Origin: Halobacillus campisalis
GTDB taxonomy: Bacteria > Bacillota > Bacilli > Bacillales > Halobacillaceae
Length of the DNA stretch: 64,000 bases
Direction of reading: 5' to 3'
NCBI RefSeq assembly: GCF_030345335.1
Contig: NZ_JAPVRC010000007.1
Span: forward strand, 1 to 64,000
Below are positions 9,196 through 17,270 of the stretch, piece by piece (position 1 is the first letter of the stretch; each line of letters starts with the position of its first letter). A model generated the notes under the pieces. The model saw only the letters and a list, made by a program, of their open reading frames with translations. It did no database searches and was not told where the DNA came from. The position numbers were made by a program, and so were the translations under genes.

Positions 9196-9278
9196 AATTC
9201 TTTAAATATCCTGCCATATTGTTGAATAACTCACTTATCAATATCAACAACCACCTTTAACTTAGCCAAATAAAAAAA

Positions 9279-9302
9279 GATTTCGACCGAAGTCGAAATC
9301 CT
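9279..9302 (-). terminator. Intrinsic terminator of the sucrose operon
   Basis: Perfect stem GATTTCGAC with GTCGAAATC and loop CGAA. On the minus strand it is followed by seven T, just after the fructokinase stop. Confidence 0.9.
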
Positions 9303-10169
9303 TTATTTCATAGCCAGTCCAAGAGCACCTTTGACTCCTGCTTCATTCGTCAATCCTGGCGGCACGATATATTCATTTATATTTTCTTCAGTCAGTCTTG
9401 GGGAACTTACATATCCATTAAGCATCTCGACGACCTTTTTACGGATCAGATCAAATAAGTGGGTCTGCTGCATGACTCCGCCTCCCATGATGATCCGTTC
9501 TGGAGAGATAATATAAATATAGTTCACTAACGCTTGAGCTAAGTAGTGCGCCTCAATTTCCCATACGCGGGGATCCTCAGACAGTTCTACACCAGCCTTT
9601 CCCCACCTTGCTTCGATTGCAGGGCCGGAAGCCATCCCTTCTAAACAGTCCTGGTGATAAGGACAAGCTCCTGAAAAAGAATCTTCCTCATGTCGACGGA
9701 CTCCGATATGCCCCATTTCAGGGTGAGACAATCCTTTTAATGTTTGGCCATTAACGACGGCACCCGCTCCGATACCTGTACCCACTGTGATATACAAGCA
9801 TGTATCTACGTCGGTCGCATTCCCCCAGCGTGATTCAGATAGCGCTGCCACGTTAACATCCGTATCGACTGTTACAGGTACTCCCAGTTTTTCGGATAGG
9901 CTATCCGCTAAGGGAAAACCGATCCAATCGATTTTAGGGGTTTTCTGAATTTGACCGTATGTGCCCGCTTTTTCATTGAGATCGATTGGGCCGAAACTTC
10001 CCACTCCCATGCGTTCAATTCCTTTACCCTTAAAAAACTCGTAAACTTTAGGCATAGTAATTTCTGGTGCTTCAGTCGGAATTACGATTTTTTCAAAAAT
10101 ACTTCCTTCTTCATCTCCAATAGCACATACAAATTTCGTGCCTCCTGCTTCTATGGCTCCTAATTTCAT
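9303..10169 (-). CDS. scrK: Fructokinase, ROK family
   Basis: Phosphorylates the fructose released by sucrose-6-phosphate hydrolysis. The 288-aa ROK protein shows the N-terminal phosphate loop GAIEAGGTKFVCAIG, the catalytic region VTVDTDVNVAAL, the GTGIGAGAV loop and the ROK zinc motif (GHIGVRR, then CPYHQDCLEG). AAGGATGG precedes the ATG. It starts 4 bp after the hydrolase stop, so translation is coupled. It is the last gene of the sucrose operon. Confidence 0.95.
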   Translation of the reverse strand: MKLGAIEAGGTKFVCAIGDEEGSIFEKIVIPTEAPEITMPKVYEFFKGKGIERMGVGSFGPIDLNEKAGTYGQIQKTPKIDWIGFPLADSLSEKLGVPVTVDTDVNVAALSESRWGNATDVDTCLYITVGTGIGAGAVVNGQTLKGLSHPEMGHIGVRRHEEDSFSGACPYHQDCLEGMASGPAIEARWGKAGVELSEDPRVWEIEAHYLAQALVNYIYIISPERIIMGGGVMQQTHLFDLIRKKVVEMLNGYVSSPRLTEENINEYIVPPGLTNEAGVKGALGLAMK

Positions 10170-10173
10170 CTCA

Positions 10174-11610
10174 TCACCATCCTTGACTAGTTATATCAAT
10201 TGTATCATTTTTTAAATTCCAGGCTTGTACATTTAATTCACCTTTTACCTGAAGAGAACGATTATCTTCCTTAGCAAAAATACGCGAGGTAAAAACTTCT
10301 TCCCCATTGTTCACAAAAACCTCTAATGAGGAGTGGTCAATAAATAACTGAAGATGACGCAGGCCTTTAGGTAAACGACAGCTTCGTGTTTCCAGAGATC
10401 CATCCACATAGCTTGGCCTTTCCATTGTCAGAAGTGATGTTTGTCGGTCATAACGTAACGTAGTGTAATCAAATAACTGTACTTCTTCCACTTCTCCCTC
10501 TAATTGAAGTTCAGAAACTCTTGAGATTGACCCAGACCATTCCCCTTTCACATCTTCAGAAAAGCTTTTAGAAGCGCGCAAGTTTTTCATTTCTTCTAAT
10601 GGAAGCTGATGAATACGCCCATCGATCAGCACTAATTCACGGGGCAGTGTCATCTGATGGATCCATCCATTCTTAACAGTTGGCTGCTCTGCTTCATTTT
10701 GGTCAGGGACGCCCATCCATCCAATAAGAATCCGGCGGCCCAAATCATCCATTGTAGTCTGAGGAGCATAAAATTCAAATCCTCGATCAAGCTCCACGAA
10801 TGGATCGTGTGACAGCTCCGCTTTTTCATAATCAAGTCGACCGACAACATAACCAGATTGATACTGATTATTAAAATCTATCCTATCAGCCTCAAGCCCT
10901 TGAGGAGAAAACAGTAAAACCTCCTGCCCGTCCAGCTCAAATAGATCAGGGCATTCCCACATATAGCCAAGATCGCTAAACGGAGGACGATCAGCTTTTG
11001 CAATCATTCCCCTGTGTGTCCAACTTTCTAAATCTTCGGATTCGAACAACGCGACGGAACCAACCTCATCTTCTGTCTGAGCCCCGATGACCATATACCA
11101 CAGCCCATTATGAAACCACACTTTCGGATCACGGAAATGAGGAGTGTATCCTTCTGGGAGTTCGAGTTTTACTCCCTTTTTTGAAAAAGTTACACCATCT
11201 GCAGATTCCGCAAGGCATTGGTAACTTTCTCTCTGTCCGGATTCGTCTTTTACATTTCCTGTGTAAAAGAGCTTTAATAGGCCATCGTCATCTACCGCAC
11301 TTCCAGAATAACAGCCATTTTTATCAAACCAATCGCTAGGCGTGAGCGCAATCGGCTCTAGTGACCAGTCAACTAAATTCGTTGTACTGTAATGCCCCCA
11401 GAACTTCGCCCCATGACCCGTGTGGAACGGCATCCACTGAAAGAAAAGATGATATTTACCTTTCCATTGGATCCAGCCATTAGGATCGTTCAATAAGCCA
11501 ACCGGCGGCGCCAAATGATAGGAAGGGTAGTACGGATCGTTCCTTATGTCACCGTGGTGATTTTTAACCGCCTCGTAAGCTTGCTCTCGTAATTTGCTGT
11601 CATGCGTCAT
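10174..11610 (-). CDS. sacA: Sucrose-6-phosphate hydrolase, GH32
   Basis: Cleaves sucrose 6-phosphate, delivered by the PTS, into glucose 6-phosphate and fructose. The 478-aa intracellular GH32 enzyme lacks a signal peptide. Its catalytic signatures are LLNDPNG (nucleophile Asp near residue 42), FRDPKVW and the acid/base region WECPDLF. AAGGAGA precedes the ATG. It follows sacP with a hairpin in the gap and is coupled to scrK. Confidence 0.95.
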   Translation of the reverse strand: MTHDSKLREQAYEAVKNHHGDIRNDPYYPSYHLAPPVGLLNDPNGWIQWKGKYHLFFQWMPFHTGHGAKFWGHYSTTNLVDWSLEPIALTPSDWFDKNGCYSGSAVDDDGLLKLFYTGNVKDESGQRESYQCLAESADGVTFSKKGVKLELPEGYTPHFRDPKVWFHNGLWYMVIGAQTEDEVGSVALFESEDLESWTHRGMIAKADRPPFSDLGYMWECPDLFELDGQEVLLFSPQGLEADRIDFNNQYQSGYVVGRLDYEKAELSHDPFVELDRGFEFYAPQTTMDDLGRRILIGWMGVPDQNEAEQPTVKNGWIHQMTLPRELVLIDGRIHQLPLEEMKNLRASKSFSEDVKGEWSGSISRVSELQLEGEVEEVQLFDYTTLRYDRQTSLLTMERPSYVDGSLETRSCRLPKGLRHLQLFIDHSSLEVFVNNGEEVFTSRIFAKEDNRSLQVKGELNVQAWNLKNDTIDITSQGW

Positions 11611-11631
11611 AGAAATATCTCCTTATGGAAT

Positions 11632-11666
11632 AAAAGGAGACCTAGCCGCGTGCCCAGGTCCCTTTT
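11632..11666 (-). other. Intercistronic hairpin between sacP and sacA
   Basis: On the minus strand AAAAGG-GACCT pairs with AGGTC-T-CCTTTT (11 bp with one bulged T). There is no U-tract after it, so it is more likely an mRNA-processing or stability hairpin than a terminator. Confidence 0.55.
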
Positions 11667-11676
11667 GAAAATATAA

Positions 11677-13077
11677 TTATTTTTTCTTGTCTAGCATCTT
11701 ATCATTAAATCCAAACAAGTACGTCAAGATGAACGCTACCGCAATCGCGACAATATTGACGATCAGGTAACCGATGATTTGTTCATTCAAGTAAAGCAGT
11801 GATCCTGGAATAACCGTAATAGCTAAGCCTGTTGCCTTCAAGTTGAAAATCGAAGCAAGGAAACCAGAAACACCGCCACCGATCAATCCCATAAGAAACG
11901 GCTTCATGTAGCGAAGGTTAACACCAAAGATTGCCGGTTCTGTAATACCCAGAAACGCAGACAATGAAGATGGGTAAGCTAGCGCTTTAAGTTTATTGGA
12001 GCTCGTTTTAACACCAACTGCAAGAGCCGCTCCACCTTGAGCTGCAATCGCACCTGTGATGACAGGGTTGAACGGGTTATACCCTAAATTCTCGAACAAT
12101 TGGATTTCTAAGAAGTTGAAGATATGGTGTACCCCAGTGACAACTATGACCTGGTGGAACAGACCGATTGTCAAACCACTTAAACCGAATGGAAGATCCA
12201 GCAAGAATAGCATAGCCTGAAAAATTCCGTCCTCTGCCGTATGCAGAATAGGTCCAAGTACGAAAAGGGACAAAGCTATCATAACTAGTAATACAATGAA
12301 CGGTGTCAAAATTAAATCAAGCGCTTCAGGTATTCGTTTACGACACGCTTTCTCTAGTTTAGCACCAACCAAGCCGGCAAAGAATGCTGGAAGCACAGAA
12401 CCTTGATAACCGACGATCGGGATGAATCCAAACATGTAAATTGGTTCAGCATCTCCCGCTGCCACTGCCCACGCATCAGGTAATGCAGGCGATACAAGCA
12501 TGAGTCCTAATACGAGACCGATGACCGGGGTTCCTCCAAAGACTCTAAACGTCGACCACGCCACTAATGCTGGCAGGAATATGAACGCAGTATCTGTTAA
12601 AACTTGAGTGAACAGAATGATATTTTCAGGTACACTATCTGGTGTCAAACCGAACATAGCTAAGAATCTTTCCTGGATCAATAGTCCGCGAAGACCCATA
12701 AACAGCCCTGTAGCTACAAGAACGGGGATAATCGGTACAAATACATCACCGAAAGTACGTACAGCCCGCTGGAACATCGTTCCCTGCTTTTTAGCTTCTT
12801 CTTTCATTTCAGACTTGGAAGATCCTTCGACTCCAAGATTCGTTACTTCTTCATAAATACGGTTTACTGTTCCTGTTCCGAAAATGATTTGGTACTGTCC
12901 AGAGTTATAGAAAGCACCTTTCACTTTTTCAATGTTCTCTAAGCTCTCTACATCAACTTTTTCCCTTTCATGCACCATGACTCTCAAGCGTGTTGCACAG
13001 TGTGCGATCGACTGAATATTTTCTTCACCGCCGACCGCTTCAATGACCTGCTTAGCAATTTCATTGTTACTAGCCAT
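11677..13077 (-). CDS. sacP: Sucrose-specific PTS EIIBC component
   Basis: Imports sucrose with concomitant phosphorylation. The 466-aa protein has an N-terminal EIIB domain (about residues 1-85) with the phosphorylated cysteine in IAHCATRLRV, a linker, then a polytopic EIIC domain (about 110-460) with GITEPAIFGVNLRYMKP near its end. No EIIA domain is fused, so it must borrow a glucose-type EIIA from elsewhere, as in B. subtilis. GGGAGG precedes the ATG. The upstream gap carries three copies of one operator core. Confidence 0.9.
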   Translation of the reverse strand: MASNNEIAKQVIEAVGGEENIQSIAHCATRLRVMVHEREKVDVESLENIEKVKGAFYNSGQYQIIFGTGTVNRIYEEVTNLGVEGSSKSEMKEEAKKQGTMFQRAVRTFGDVFVPIIPVLVATGLFMGLRGLLIQERFLAMFGLTPDSVPENIILFTQVLTDTAFIFLPALVAWSTFRVFGGTPVIGLVLGLMLVSPALPDAWAVAAGDAEPIYMFGFIPIVGYQGSVLPAFFAGLVGAKLEKACRKRIPEALDLILTPFIVLLVMIALSLFVLGPILHTAEDGIFQAMLFLLDLPFGLSGLTIGLFHQVIVVTGVHHIFNFLEIQLFENLGYNPFNPVITGAIAAQGGAALAVGVKTSSNKLKALAYPSSLSAFLGITEPAIFGVNLRYMKPFLMGLIGGGVSGFLASIFNLKATGLAITVIPGSLLYLNEQIIGYLIVNIVAIAVAFILTYLFGFNDKMLDKKK

Positions 13078-13103
13078 TGTTAAACCTCCCTGTTGGTTAG
13101 ATA

Positions 13104-13252
13104 TGTGATCGATTACACAACGCTAAAACTAAAATGATTGCGCTATCAAATTTCAAAACAAGGAATCGATTACACATTAAGTAAATAAAAAATGTAAGCG
13201 TTTGTAAATTGTTTTCGTAAAAAGATTACAACTGTGTGTAATCGATTACATA
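13104..13252. promoter_or_regulatory. Three LacI-type operators upstream of sacP
   Basis: The core ATCGATTACA occurs three times between the regulator and sacP, at 13108-13117, 13165-13174 and 13241-13250. The last sits in the near-palindrome TGTGTAATCGATTACATA (13235-13252), and the first in TGTGATCGATTACACA (13104-13119). A cre-like TGTAAGCGTTTGTA lies at 13193-13206. The arrangement suggests cooperative or looping repression by the adjacent LacI-family protein. Confidence 0.75.
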
Positions 13253-13269
13253 TCATTTATTGATTTATA

Positions 13270-14259
13270 CTATACACTATCTCTTTTTATAAGTCTATAG
13301 GTTTGAATAAATTTTTCTTTTTCTTTTTTTTGTTTCAGTTGCTGGAGCAACAACTCCGCTGCTTTTTTCCCTGCTTCTTTATTGAAATAATCAATCGTTG
13401 TCAGAGCGGGCGTCACATATTGAGACAAGGTTGACGCACCAATTCCTGCAACGGCCATATCCTGAGGAATTCGGATTCCTTGTTCTCTTAAATACTCCAT
13501 CGCGCCAATAGCCATGCGATCGGTTACGACAAATACGGCAGTAGGAAGATTGCCTTCATTGCGCTTTACTATTTTCTTCATACTTTCATAGCCAGATTCA
13601 ATACTGAAATCACCTAGTTGTATCCATGAATCATTAGTTGGAAGTTGGTGCTTTTCAAGCGAATCAAAGTAACCTTTTTTTCTCTCGATCCCGACTGAGG
13701 GATCTTCCTCTCCTACTCCGATAAATGCTATTTTTTCATGACCCTGACTGATCAGCATGTTGGTCATATCGACAGAAGCGTGATAGTCATCATATACGAT
13801 AGAAGTTACCCCAGGAAGATCTTGCCCTAAGGAGATAAAAGGAAGAGCGGCACCCTCGATGGTAGAGATCAAGCGGTCGTTGATGTTTGTAGCAAGTAAA
13901 ATAATACCGTCCACGTGACGGCTTTGCAGCAAACGAATGTATTCGATTTCTTTCTCTTTATTTAATTCGGTGTCCGTCAATAAGATCTGGAAGTTTTCAC
14001 CAGCTACTACTTCGTTGATCCCACTGACAACACGGCTTGCTGTCTCTGTACTTATTTTCGGCAGGATGACGCCAATGACCCCTGATTTCTTTGTGCGCAG
14101 TGATTTGGCGGATAAACTTGGGATATAGCCGGTCTCTTCTACTATTTTCATAATGCGCTTCCGAACTTCATCACTCACATACCCGTTATTGTTCAATACC
14201 CGGGAAACCGTAGTTCGAGAAACATTAGCCAATTTTGCAATATCATTTATAGTCGTCAT
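13270..14259 (-). CDS. LacI-family repressor of the sucrose operon
   Basis: A 329-aa LacI/GalR regulator with N-terminal helix-turn-helix (TINDIAKLANVSRTTVSRVL, residues 3-22) and a periplasmic-binding-protein-like effector domain. The ATG at 14259 follows TTGGAGG at ideal spacing. An upstream in-frame ATG at 14280 has no such site. The gene precedes sacP in the same direction, and three matching operator cores lie in the gap, so it probably represses sacP-sacA-scrK and perhaps reads its own region. B. subtilis uses antitermination for sacPA, so this locus is regulated differently. The inducer is not readable. Confidence 0.9.
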   Translation of the reverse strand: MTTINDIAKLANVSRTTVSRVLNNNGYVSDEVRKRIMKIVEETGYIPSLSAKSLRTKKSGVIGVILPKISTETASRVVSGINEVVAGENFQILLTDTELNKEKEIEYIRLLQSRHVDGIILLATNINDRLISTIEGAALPFISLGQDLPGVTSIVYDDYHASVDMTNMLISQGHEKIAFIGVGEEDPSVGIERKKGYFDSLEKHQLPTNDSWIQLGDFSIESGYESMKKIVKRNEGNLPTAVFVVTDRMAIGAMEYLREQGIRIPQDMAVAGIGASTLSQYVTPALTTIDYFNKEAGKKAAELLLQQLKQKKEKEKFIQTYRLIKRDSV

Positions 14260-14329
14260 ATCCGCGCCTCCAACTGTCATTATCTACAATTATTTTAGGG
14301 GATATACGAGCTATTGTCTATGAGAGCTA

Positions 14330-14542
14330 TTAACTTCTTTGCTTACCAAAAGCAGAAAACTTTTTTATGTCTCTATAAAAATCGTAGCAATCCCGGCACA
14401 GTTCCATCCATTTTGTCTTTCCATCCGTTACCGTCACCATATCTTTTTCTTCTACGAGTTCCTTACATTTCCAGCAAGTCGTTCTTATTTGAATTACATC
14501 CTCTAAACCTTTCCTATCCAGCTCATTGAAATAGCTCATCAA
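14330..14542 (-). CDS. Small zinc-ribbon-like protein
   Basis: A 70-aa hypothetical protein with two CxxC pairs (CWKC near residue 23 and CRDC near residue 50) separated by about 25 residues, the spacing of a small zinc ribbon. AAGGAGTG precedes ATGATG. Charged, with no signal or membrane segment. It stands alone between the LacI regulator and a methyltransferase. Nucleic-acid or protein binding is plausible, but I do not recognise a named family. Confidence 0.75.
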   Translation of the reverse strand: MMSYFNELDRKGLEDVIQIRTTCWKCKELVEEKDMVTVTDGKTKWMELCRDCYDFYRDIKKFSAFGKQRS

Positions 14543-14671
14543 AAGGTCACTCCTTCGTATGTTTGTCCATACTATACTCCTTCGTCCGATAAGCTGCTAA
14601 TCAGCAAAATATAACCTTCTATGCTTTTCTTTATTAGTAAAACTACTTTTACAGGAGTGATTTTCATTTTT

Positions 14672-15268
14672 TCACTTATTGATAGAAGCTGTTATTTGAA
14701 GAAACAATCCGTTATAAAAAGATTTAACCGTGTCAATATCAACACCTGCTTGTTTGAAGAGCTCTAAAGTGTCTCTATTTAAGTGGCAGCCATCACACAC
14801 CTGCTTCCATAAAGGTGTCAAAAAATCCTGTGTACGAGCGACCCACTGTGGATCTGTTCTCACATGTTCAAAAAGAAGTATTTTAGCTCCAGGGCGACTT
14901 ACTCTCTTCAATTCTTTAATTGCTCGATCAGGTTCCGGAATTGTACAAAATACGAGTGTTCCAACAATTGAATCAAACGAGTCATCCTTAAAAGGAAGAG
15001 TTTCGGCTCCTGCTTCATGGAAACGGATAGTAACGTTTGATTTCATTGCATTTTTGAAGGCATGATTAATCATCCCAGAGTTCGGGTCAATAGCATCAAC
15101 AGAATGTACATCTTTGTAGTAAGGAAAATTCAAACCTGTTCCAGCCCCTAACTCCAACACTCTTCCTTCTGCAAGTGTTACTAGTTCTTCTCTTATTCTA
15201 TGAAACCTTTTTTCTTCAATTGGCTTCATGGCCGCGTCATAAATAAAAGGAAATACTCTTCCAGTCAT
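14672..15268 (-). CDS. Class I SAM-dependent methyltransferase
   Basis: A 198-aa protein with the Rossmann SAM-binding motif I VLELGAGTGLNFPYY (about residues 38-52), the acidic motif II region AIDPN, motif IV FDSIVGTLVFCTIPEP and post-motif RVSRPGAKILLFEHV. This is the UbiE/phospholipid-methyltransferase-like fold (Methyltransf_11). GGGGGGAG precedes the ATG. Substrate unknown. A small-molecule or lipid acceptor is typical of the family. Confidence 0.85.
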   Translation of the reverse strand: MTGRVFPFIYDAAMKPIEEKRFHRIREELVTLAEGRVLELGAGTGLNFPYYKDVHSVDAIDPNSGMINHAFKNAMKSNVTIRFHEAGAETLPFKDDSFDSIVGTLVFCTIPEPDRAIKELKRVSRPGAKILLFEHVRTDPQWVARTQDFLTPLWKQVCDGCHLNRDTLELFKQAGVDIDTVKSFYNGLFLQITASINK

Positions 15269-15761
15269 GAAACTCCCCCCTTTTTATTTGTTTGTTTACC
15301 CTTTATTAAAATCAAAAATCCATCTTTAGCGTTATTGTTGATTTTTTCATAAGAGAATTATTCAATGATATGGCAGAATTGCTGAACAATTGGTTTCCAG
15401 AAAACTGGAGTTCATTGCCGTATTAAAAGTCAGGGGTGGCCGGAGTTGAAAAAGAATCCTCTCCCAGAAGGAGCCGCTTCAGTCATTCCTGTACTATAGG
15501 CAGTGTGCGCTCTATAGCAAGTCTTTCAATTTGAAACAAATACTTACATCTAGATTTCTGCTTTTTTCATTGCAGCGGTTTCGAGATACTTCTAGGGAAG
15601 AGGGGCGGATGGAAACGGTGAGACTCAAGGAGGCTCAGCGCCCGCCCCGCTGAAAGCGAACCTTTTCCCGCAGCCCCTAAACTCCCTCTATGTCTCGAAA
15701 CTGTTCAAAAATACGGAGCTTATATGAATATTAACTGGGAACTTTAAGAGAGATAATCCAA
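15269..15761. other. Gene-poor stretch with one repeat element
   Basis: About 490 bp without a supportable gene. It contains one TTTCGAGA-bounded element (15578-15701). The rest shows no ORF with a ribosome site and no recognisable RNA. Confidence 0.7.
15578..15701 (+). repeat. TTTCGAGA-bounded repeat element, short divergent copy
   Basis: Bounded by GTTTCGAGA (15578-15586) and TCTCGAAAC (15693-15701), perfect 9-bp inverted ends, only 124 bp long. The interior keeps GGTGAGACTC, GAGGCTCA and CTGAAAGCGAA from the family but has lost the central hairpin segment of the 9022 copy. Non-coding. Confidence 0.75.
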
Positions 15762-15789
15762 AAAACCTCACATCGAAATGTGAGGTTTT
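15762..15789 (-). terminator. Intrinsic terminator of the siderophore-binding protein gene
   Basis: Perfect 12-bp stem AAAACCTCACAT with ATGTGAGGTTTT, loop CGAA, with a T-run on the minus strand just after the stop. Confidence 0.9.
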
Positions 15790-15793
15790 AAAG

Positions 15794-16777
15794 CTACTCA
15801 TTTTCTATCAAAGCGTCTGTCAATTCAACCGCCAGTCTTTCTGCTGATAAGGGGCCAGCAAACGTACCCATATCTCCTGGAAGCTCATACGTATGACCTT
15901 CTTCTACAAAATCAAGGTTTGTCCATGCTGGATTATCCTCTAATTGTTCGAACACATTATCCTCCTCTAAAACTAGATAGAAGAATCGAGCATCCTGGTA
16001 ATTTTGAAGTGCCTCAATATCAGTTTCCAAAAATCCATAAATCTCCGGTTCTTCTGTTTCCACGGCATTATCAACGCCGATTTCTTCTAGAACTCCTGCT
16101 ACCACCGAGTTATCAGTGAAGTGTCTCATTATAGTAGAGTCTTGGGCTGTGAAGGCTTGTGTAACAACTGCCTCAATAGTGTCCAGGCCAGCCTCATCTA
16201 ACCGCTCGGATTGCTCGCTGAAGGTATCATCCAACTGTTGTTTCGTTTGTTCAGCTTCCTCCTGCTTGTCAAAAATCTCGGCCGCAGTATCGAATTCATT
16301 AAGTAAATGTTCATATTGATCATCTGCGTCTTCTTCCGAATAAGGCGAGAACATGACGGTTGGAGCAATTTCTTCAAGTTCCTCAGCGATACCTTCGTGA
16401 TTATATTTAGCTCCAATAATTAAATCTGGCTCTAATCTTGCGATAGCTTCAAGGTTCGGTTCAGCACGAGTCCCTACATCTTCTGTCGAGTCAGGAAGCG
16501 GATCCCCTACGTTTATCCATTTATTATACCCATCTACATCTGCTACACCCACCGGCTCTATCCCAAGTGGTAATACATGTTCCACGTAGGACCATTCCAA
16601 TACAACAACATCCTCAGGCGTTCCTTCAATCGTTTTTTCCCCCATACCATCTTCTATCGTTACACTTCTTTTCTCTTGTTCGTCCTCCTGATCAGTTGTT
16701 GAGCTTTCCTCTGAATCACTGCAGGCAGCAAGAAGCAGCAATATCCCTGCTATCAAATAAATGGTAACATTCTTCAT
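15794..16777 (-). CDS. Iron-siderophore ABC transporter substrate-binding lipoprotein
   Basis: A 327-aa lipoprotein that captures ferric siderophore or ferric citrate at the cell surface. The signal peptide ends in a lipobox LLAAC with Cys19, followed by an acidic linker and a class III periplasmic-binding fold (two lobes joined by a long helix; Fe-siderophore motif around VVVLEWSYVEHVLPLGIEPVGV). The ATG at 16777 is preferred to the GTG at 16780 for spacing from GGAG. A clear Fur box precedes it. There is no permease or ATPase gene nearby, so it must pair with a transporter encoded elsewhere, as YhfQ-type proteins do in B. subtilis. Strongly acidic composition. Confidence 0.9.
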   Translation of the reverse strand: MKNVTIYLIAGILLLLAACSDSEESSTTDQEDEQEKRSVTIEDGMGEKTIEGTPEDVVVLEWSYVEHVLPLGIEPVGVADVDGYNKWINVGDPLPDSTEDVGTRAEPNLEAIARLEPDLIIGAKYNHEGIAEELEEIAPTVMFSPYSEEDADDQYEHLLNEFDTAAEIFDKQEEAEQTKQQLDDTFSEQSERLDEAGLDTIEAVVTQAFTAQDSTIMRHFTDNSVVAGVLEEIGVDNAVETEEPEIYGFLETDIEALQNYQDARFFYLVLEEDNVFEQLEDNPAWTNLDFVEEGHTYELPGDMGTFAGPLSAERLAVELTDALIENE

Positions 16778-16827
16778 CACAACATCTCCTCTCTCTTAAC
16801 ATTTAATCCATATGTACATCGTTCAAT

Positions 16828-16848
16828 TGATAAAGATTATCATTATCA
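16828..16848 (-). promoter_or_regulatory. Fur box
   Basis: TGATAAAGATTATCATTATC(A) closely matches the Bacillus Fur consensus of alternating GATAAT/ATTATC hexamers. It lies about 50 bp ahead of the siderophore-binding protein start, in the expected promoter zone. Confidence 0.85.
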
Positions 16849-16901
16849 ATACTATGATAGTCTTTTTGTTTTTCTAAGTCAAACAAATTTCCTGCTAAAA
16901 A

Positions 16902-16930
16902 TTGACGGCTGAAAGGATTTCTTCTATACT
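16902..16930 (+). promoter_or_regulatory. SigA promoter of the adenine deaminase leader
   Basis: TTGACG (16902-16907), a 17-bp spacer and TATACT (16925-16930). It sits about 25 bp before the purine riboswitch aptamer, as expected for a riboswitch transcript. Confidence 0.8.
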
Positions 16931-16956
16931 ATCGAATAACATTCAACGATATTTTC

Positions 16957-17026
16957 TAATGTATAGGCTTGAGAATAAGGCTCAGGTGTTTCTACCCAGG
17001 CAACCGTAAATTGCCGGACTACATAC
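16957..17026 (+). promoter_or_regulatory. Purine riboswitch, guanine/hypoxanthine type
   Basis: All three helices are visible: P1 (ATGTA with TACAT), P2 (CTTGAG with CTCAGG around the 7-nt loop AATAAGG) and P3 (CC-A-GGCAA with TTGCCGG around CCGTAAA). The conserved J2/3 segment TGTTTCTACC is present. In J3/1 (GGACTA) the specificity base corresponding to xpt position 74 is C, which predicts guanine or hypoxanthine recognition rather than adenine. A terminator follows before the adenine deaminase gene, so ligand binding should switch expression off. Confidence 0.92.
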
Positions 17027-17065
17027 TTTCTGAAGGGACTCGTATACCCTCAGAAAGCATGGTAC

Positions 17066-17093
17066 ACCTGGACAGCTGGTCCAGGTTTTTTTT
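17066..17093 (+). terminator. Riboswitch-controlled terminator
   Basis: Stem ACCTGGAC with GTCCAGGT, loop AGCTG and eight T. It lies about 40 bp after the aptamer and about 180 bp before the ade start, consistent with transcriptional attenuation. A second hairpin (CTTTCTGAAGGG with CCCTCAGAAAG, 17027-17057) between aptamer and terminator may be the competing structure. Confidence 0.85.
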
Positions 17094-17159
17094 ATTTAAA
17101 GTCATGAAGCGTAATGTCGATTCATTGATTGAGTTTCACCACCTTACAAAGTAAAGCAA

Positions 17160-17192
17160 CATCATCCATCCTCTTAAAAGAGCAGGATGATG
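17160..17192 (+). other. Strong stem-loop in the ade leader
   Basis: CATCATCC (17160-17167) pairs with GGATGATG (17185-17192), enclosing a second stem CTCTT/AAGAG. It lies after the riboswitch terminator and about 70 bp before the ribosome site, with no U-tract. The function is unknown; mRNA stabilisation is one possibility. Confidence 0.6.
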
Positions 17193-17270
17193 AGTTCGAG
17201 CTCTTACTAATTATCCTCAAAAATTTGAATGCATCATGTAAAAAGACAATTTATAAAAGGAGACTTCCCC

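Larger units (their letters stand above)
8434..9271. other. Gene-poor stretch with two repeat elements
   Basis: About 840 bp without a supportable gene between manA and the sucrose operon. It contains two oppositely oriented copies of the TTTCGAGA-bounded element (8562-8734 and 9022-9195). The roughly 290 bp between them is AT-rich, has no ORF with a ribosome site, and shows no other feature I can name. Confidence 0.7.

Noticed and set aside
9015-9197. 60-aa minus-strand ORF between manA and the sucrose operon
   Set aside because: It coincides with the TTTCGAGA-bounded repeat and has no ribosome site.
14314-14529. 71-aa plus-strand ORF opposite the small zinc-ribbon gene
   Set aside because: The minus-strand frame has the CxxC pairs and a good ribosome site; the plus-strand frame has neither.
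16957-17026. Adenine-type riboswitch, as might be expected before adenine deaminase
   Set aside because: The specificity base in J3/1 is C, as in guanine riboswitches, not U.
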